DNA of 64,000 nucleotides from the NCBI GenBank assembly GCA_020849105.1, contig JADLGW010000030.1, positions 1 through 64,000 on the forward strand, read 5' to 3'. Both the position numbers and the translations under genes were made by a program. The notes below the pieces were generated by a model. The model was not told the DNA's origin and made no database searches. It was given only the letters and a program-made list of their open reading frames with translations. This document shows positions 60,124-64,000 of the stretch, piece after piece. How positions within the stretch are numbered: position 1 is the stretch's first letter; every line of letters begins with the position of its first letter. Source of the stretch: Phycisphaerales bacterium (GTDB lineage Bacteria > Planctomycetota > Phycisphaerae > Phycisphaerales > UBA1924).

Positions 60124-60176
60124 GCGGGCAGCGTAAACGCACCCGGCGACGGCCCGCAAGCCGCGTGGCCCCGGTT

Positions 60177-61550
60177 CTACGCCGCCTTGCGGTCCTCGAC
60201 GACCAGCGACGGCACCTGCGGCTCGGGCCGCAGCCGCAACTCGTCGATCCGGTCGCGCACCTGCTCGAACGCCTCCGTCACCCGCGGGTCAAACTGGGTG
60301 CCCCGGCCCTCGCGGATGATCGCGCACGCCTTCTCGTGCGTGCACGCGTCCTTGTACACCCGGGCCGACGTCAGCGCGTCGTACACGTCCGCCACCGCCA
60401 CGATCCGCGCCGACAGCGCGATCTGCTCCCCCTTCAGCCCCAGCGGGTACCCCTTGCCGTCCCACCGCTCGTGGTGCTCCAGCGCCACCTGGACCGCCAT
60501 GTCCAGCAGCGGGTCCGCCCCCAACTGCCGGCGCAGCGCCATCAGGCTGTCCGCACCCACCACCGCGTGCCGCTTCATCGACGCGCGCTCGTGCTCCAGC
60601 AGGTCGCCGGGCTTCAGCAGCACAGCGTCGGGCACCGCCGCCTTCCCGATGTCGTGCAGCGAGGCCGCCAGGCGCAGCCGTTCCACCCACGTCGAATCGA
60701 TCTCCTCGAAACGTCCCCGCATGTGCTCGGCGATCGCCGCGGCGTAGTCGCACACCCGCTCCAGGTGCCGCCCCTGGTTGCTGTCGCGGAAGTCCGCCAG
60801 TTTCGCCAGCCCCAGGATCAGCGCGTTGCGGGCCGCCAGCGTCCGCTGCGTCCGCTCCGCCACCTCGCGGTCGATCTCTCGGTTCTGCCGGCGCAGCGTC
60901 CGCTCGTAGCGCGACACCACGAGCAGCCCAAGGCCCAGCGTCAGGCCGGCGGAGGTGCCCATGCCCGCGGCCAGCAGCCACCCGGCCCGCCCGCTGGCCC
61001 CCGCGCTCAGGGGCAGAAGCCCCGACTCCGGCTGCAGGATCACCAGCCGCGACGAGAGCCACGGCAGCCTCCGGCTCGAGACGAACTGCCGGCCCTCCCC
61101 GATGATCATGGCCGTCCCGTCCAGGCTTTCCTGCGCGGCCAGGCGCGACTCCCGCCCGGAGGCCTCCGTTACCACCAGCCCGCCCAGGTTCCGCCCCCGC
61201 AGCGAGGGGTCCTCCCGCAGCCCCGGCCGGCACAGCACGTTCCCGCTCTCATCCAGCAGCACCGCGACCGCCCCCGAAGGCAGCCCCGCGGACTCGACGA
61301 TCGTCTGCGCACGCTCCCACTCCCACGTCCCGTACGCCAGTTTCGTTCCCGGGGTCGCCGCCAGACGCGCCGACAGCGTGTCGATCACCCGGCCGTCCCG
61401 CGCGTACACGGCATCCGCGGCCGCGCTCGCGAACCGCGCCCGCGACCACTGGAACCCCAGAACCCCGCCCGCCAGCACGACCAGGGCCTGCGCCGCCGCG
61501 GCGGCGGCGATCAGCCGGTAACGCTTCGGTGCCTTGGCGGGTTCGATCAT
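60177..61550 (-). CDS. Membrane HD-GYP domain protein (c-di-GMP phosphodiesterase type)
   Basis: 457 residues. Two membrane helices (about 13-33 and 195-215) flank a ~160-residue periplasmic sensor of dCache/CHASE-like look. The HD-GYP domain has LHDIGKAAVPDAVL, MKRHAVVGADSLM and the intact HHERWDGKGYPLGL, so c-di-GMP hydrolysis is plausible. Nine bases separate it from the paralogue upstream, so the two are probably one operon. Confidence 0.9.
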   Translation of the reverse strand: MIEPAKAPKRYRLIAAAAAAQALVVLAGGVLGFQWSRARFASAAADAVYARDGRVIDTLSARLAATPGTKLAYGTWEWERAQTIVESAGLPSGAVAVLLDESGNVLCRPGLREDPSLRGRNLGGLVVTEASGRESRLAAQESLDGTAMIIGEGRQFVSSRRLPWLSSRLVILQPESGLLPLSAGASGRAGWLLAAGMGTSAGLTLGLGLLVVSRYERTLRRQNREIDREVAERTQRTLAARNALILGLAKLADFRDSNQGRHLERVCDYAAAIAEHMRGRFEEIDSTWVERLRLAASLHDIGKAAVPDAVLLKPGDLLEHERASMKRHAVVGADSLMALRRQLGADPLLDMAVQVALEHHERWDGKGYPLGLKGEQIALSARIVAVADVYDALTSARVYKDACTHEKACAIIREGRGTQFDPRVTEAFEQVRDRIDELRLRPEPQVPSLVVEDRKAA

Positions 61551-61559
61551 CGCTCGCTC

Positions 61560-62549
61560 CTACGCCGCGATCGCCTGGGTATCCGCGGGTGCCGCGGGCT
61601 GGTACGCCGTGCGCACCTCGTCCATCCGGTCCCGCACGCGCTCGAAGGCCGCCACCACCTCCGGGTCCAGGTGCGTCCCCCGTGCCTCCGCGACCGCGCG
61701 GGCGGCGTCGGCGGCCGTCATGGCGCCGCGGTACGGCCGGTCCGTCGTCAGCGCGTCGTACAGGTCGGCCAGCGCCACCACCCGGGCCGCCAGCGCGATC
61801 TGATCTCCCTGCAGCCCCAGCGGGTACCCGGCCCCGTCCCACCGCTCGTGGTGCTCCAGCGCGACCTGGATCGCCAGGTCCAGCATCCGGTCCTCGCCCA
61901 GGCGCCGCCGCACCGCGATCAGCGCATCGGCCCCCAGCGTCGCGTGCCGCTGCATCTGCGACCGGTCCTCCGGGCTGTACGGCGCCTGCTTCCGCAGCAG
62001 CGCATCCGGCAGCGAGAGTTTTCCCACGTCGTGCAGCGCCGCCGCCAGGCGCATCCCCTCGACCCACCGGTCGTCGATCTCCGGGTGCGTGGCCCGCAGT
62101 TCATCGGCCAGCAGCACCGAGTACGCGCTCACCCGCTCCAGGTGCGCTCCGGTGTCCGCCTCGCGCTGGTCCGCCAGCCTCACCAGCCCGAAGATCAGCG
62201 CATTCCGCGACCCCATGGCACGGGCCACCGTCTGCTCCGTCAGGTGGTGCGCCCCGGTCAGCACGGCCTCCACCGCGAAGGAGTGCCGCCGCAGGCCGCG
62301 GTACAGCCGCAGGGACAGCAGCAGCAGCCCCCCGCTGACACCGGCCCCCGCGATCAGCAGCAACTGGGCGGCCGTCAGCGCCCCGATCCTGTCCGTCGCG
62401 TCGCCCGTCCGCCCCGCCACGATCACGCGGTGCAGCGCCAGCCCCAGCGCCGCCGTGGACATCGCCAGCAGCCCGACGCACCGCCGTGCATCGACCGCCG
62501 CGCTGCGAAGGAACGTGAGTGCGGGGTCGGAGCGCATCACGCCCGCCAT
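61560..62549 (-). CDS. Membrane HD-GYP domain protein, paralogue of the adjacent gene
   Basis: 329 residues. Two membrane helices near the N-terminus with a very short loop replace the large sensor of its neighbour. The catalytic domain is very similar: LHDVGKLSLPDALL, MQRHATLGADALI and HHERWDGAGYPLGLQGDQIALAARV (region). Probably a c-di-GMP phosphodiesterase. First gene of the tandem HD-GYP pair. Confidence 0.9.
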   Translation of the reverse strand: MAGVMRSDPALTFLRSAAVDARRCVGLLAMSTAALGLALHRVIVAGRTGDATDRIGALTAAQLLLIAGAGVSGGLLLLSLRLYRGLRRHSFAVEAVLTGAHHLTEQTVARAMGSRNALIFGLVRLADQREADTGAHLERVSAYSVLLADELRATHPEIDDRWVEGMRLAAALHDVGKLSLPDALLRKQAPYSPEDRSQMQRHATLGADALIAVRRRLGEDRMLDLAIQVALEHHERWDGAGYPLGLQGDQIALAARVVALADLYDALTTDRPYRGAMTAADAARAVAEARGTHLDPEVVAAFERVRDRMDEVRTAYQPAAPADTQAIAA

Positions 62550-62663
62550 CGGCGTGCGCCCGACGCTGATTCCGCCGGCGCCGAACGCCCCGCCGGGGAT
62601 GCCGCCGCACGCGCGTCACGCGCCGCACCACCGGACCCGGCGGGTGTTATCCGGGCGTCGGCG

Positions 62664-63725
62664 CTAGTTGCCGAGCACCGCGTCGCACTGCTCCAGCGCC
62701 CCCGCCAGCGCCGCGGCGATCGCCGCCGTCCCCGGCGCGTGCCCCGCCGGCACCGCCCATGCTCGGAACTCCGATCGCAGCGGCTCCCGAACCGGCGTGT
62801 TATGGGAATCGCTCGCCGCCAGCGTCCGCTCCACCCGCTCCGACAGCACGAAGTCGATGAGCCGGTCCGCCGCCTCCGCGTCCGGCCCGCCCCGCACCCG
62901 CGCGATGGTGTTGGGCAGGGGCAGGGGGCCCGGGCTCCACCACCGCGACGATCCAGGCTCGTCAACGGCTTCGAACACCAGGTCCACGGGCCAGCCCTCG
63001 CGCTGCGCCGCCCACACGTCGTCGGTATCCGTCAGGCCGGCGTCAACCTCCCCGTGGGCGACCGCCTGCACCACCGCGGAGTTCCCGTCGTACAGCCGCA
63101 CTCCGTTCGCCTTGATCGCCTCCAGCCACGCCCCGAACGCCCCCTCACCCCACGCCGCCCGCAGCGCCCCCATCTGCGTCCGCGTCGTGCCGAACTGCGG
63201 CCTCGCAATCCCGAACCGCCCCTTCCATTTCGCGTCCGTAAGGTCGGCCAGCCGGTGCGGGGCGCCCGCGCCCGTCACCCGTTTCGTGTTGTAGACGATC
63301 ACCCGGGCCCGCGAGGCGAACCCGTACCACATGCCGTTCGCGCCCCGCAGGTCCTTCGGCCAGCCCCCGGGAACGTCCTTCTCCGCCGGGCTTGTGTACG
63401 GTTCCAGCAGCCCGGCGTCCGCCAGCGCGATCGTCCCCATCGCCTCGCTGGACCACCACACGTCCGCCCGCGGCCGCTCTCGCTCCGCGATCAGGCGTTG
63501 CACCAGCCCGGTGGTCTTGGTCGCCTCCGTATCGCCGACCAGCCGCACCCTGATCCCGGTCTGCTTCTCGAACTGGGGCAGGATCTGCCGCAGCAGGTAG
63601 TCGTCCACGCTGCTGTACAGCACGACCTCCGTCTCCGGGCGCGACACGCCGCCGCCGATCAGCCCGAGAGCAGCACCCAGCACGACCAGGGCAGCCCGTC
63701 GTTGCACGCGATTCCCCTTCTTCAC
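62664..63725 (-). CDS. Periplasmic ABC substrate-binding protein (iron(III)/FbpA-like)
   Basis: 353 residues. A signal region (RRAALVVLGAALGLIGGGVS) precedes VVLYSSVDDYLLRQILPQFEKQTGIRV (region), the standard start of FbpA/AfuA-type binding proteins. WWSSEAMGTIALADAGLLEPY and GRFGIARPQFGTTR are also typical. It would bind a metal or small anion in the periplasm for an importer, but no permease or ATPase gene is in the window. GTG start 63725. Confidence 0.85.
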   Translation of the reverse strand: MKKGNRVQRRAALVVLGAALGLIGGGVSRPETEVVLYSSVDDYLLRQILPQFEKQTGIRVRLVGDTEATKTTGLVQRLIAERERPRADVWWSSEAMGTIALADAGLLEPYTSPAEKDVPGGWPKDLRGANGMWYGFASRARVIVYNTKRVTGAGAPHRLADLTDAKWKGRFGIARPQFGTTRTQMGALRAAWGEGAFGAWLEAIKANGVRLYDGNSAVVQAVAHGEVDAGLTDTDDVWAAQREGWPVDLVFEAVDEPGSSRWWSPGPLPLPNTIARVRGGPDAEAADRLIDFVLSERVERTLAASDSHNTPVREPLRSEFRAWAVPAGHAPGTAAIAAALAGALEQCDAVLGN

Positions 63726-63737
63726 ACGGCCGCAGAA

Positions 63738-64000
63738 CTATTTTCCGCCCGCCGGCGTCGCCTTCACCTTGGCCCGCAGGCGCCCGAAGTACGTCTTCAC
63801 CGCGTCCTGGTACTCCCGCGGCACCCGCATGGTCTCGACCGACTCCGCGGCCATGGTGCTGGCCGCCTCGACCGCCTCGCTGAACTCCGCAACCGACTCG
63901 CCCTTGACCTGATCGCCGTAGACCAGGCGGCTCCCCACGATCGGGCCCGCCTGCATCTTCGTCTTGGCCATGGCCTTCTCGGTGGTCGTGGGCGCCTCCT
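63738..64000 (-). CDS. C-terminal fragment of a larger uncharacterised protein (5' end outside window)
   Basis: The frame is open to the window edge, and ATG 63971 (MAKTKMQAGPIVGSR...) is probably internal. The visible end has the segment EYQDAVKTYFGRLRAKVKATPAGGK and an amphipathic helix before it. This ending (AAESVETMRVPREYQDAVKTYF) resembles C-termini of large planctomycete proteins of unknown role. Function not assigned. Confidence 0.55.
   Translation of the reverse strand, partial: EAPTTTEKAMAKTKMQAGPIVGSRLVYGDQVKGESVAEFSEAVEAASTMAAESVETMRVPREYQDAVKTYFGRLRAKVKATPAGGK

Overview
The window looks like a chromosomal segment from a planctomycete of the Phycisphaerae/Phycisphaerales type. 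This is inferred from gene content and was not tested against a database. Supporting traits are the very high GC, the paired ECF sigma factor and TPR serine/threonine kinase, and a Minf_1886-family protein. Further traits are secreted proteins ending either in VPAPGS-hydrophobic-RRR (PEP-CTERM-like) tags or in doubled calcium-loop DxNxDG repeats, futalosine-pathway mqnA, and an actinobacterial-type succinate dehydrogenase. No rRNA, tRNA, CRISPR array, phage or classical insertion sequence was recognised.

Layout. 1-398 is the tail of a secreted propeller-like protein. 436-5939 (minus) is a tightly overlapped five-gene operon: KamA-like aminomutase, two CoA-transferase subunits, class III aminotransferase and thiolase. 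Together these could convert an alpha-amino acid into acetyl-CoA plus a shortened acyl-CoA. 6108-11790 (minus) holds an outer-membrane-like protein, a short UvrC, SpoVR and DnaA. 12071-14736 carries trpS, a cyclodeaminase-like gene and a glycosyltransferase, followed by a 0.5-kb array of 74-bp repeats and then sucD. 16314-30480 is mixed housekeeping: mqnA, two glycosyltransferase/methyltransferase genes, an Sdh membrane anchor with sdhA, manC, a degenerate HD-GYP gene, an ETHE1/rhodanese fusion, miaA and an ABC-2 permease. 30672-38716 contains two PEP-CTERM-like proteins, a sulfotransferase, a phosphodiesterase-TPR protein, a class V aminotransferase, dut and a subtilase. 38797-42373 (minus) holds ruvA, an AI-2E-type permease, Minf_1886, a 3-methyladenine glycosylase and a small membrane protein. 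42473-47056 is dnaE. 47066-50070 has retropepsin-like and secreted genes, one of them broken or switchable. 50074-63990 contains hscA-like, a lipoprotein, pheT, a class IV aminotransferase, the kinase and sigma pair, a GltP-type symporter, two HD-GYP proteins and a metal-binding-type ABC solute protein.

The most unusual feature is a set of palindromic elements sitting in frame inside essential genes. dnaE alone carries four inverted-repeat insertions plus one direct-repeat tract. The largest (44588-45056) has 41-bp terminal inverted repeats and encloses a complete four-helix-bundle gene of the 23S rRNA intervening-sequence family in another reading frame. The dnaE frame stays open through all of it. 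sucD and sdhA both contain the same 58-64-bp double-hairpin element, read in the same frame (GRSALRAD...MSARSADLP). This resembles, in principle, the Rickettsia palindromic elements.

A second general signal is a TANNNT hexamer placed 5-6 nt before the start codon of at least eleven genes. This suggests that leaderless transcripts are common. Genes with longer leaders, such as those for the two PEP-CTERM-like proteins, have recognisable -35/-10 promoters and Shine-Dalgarno sites.
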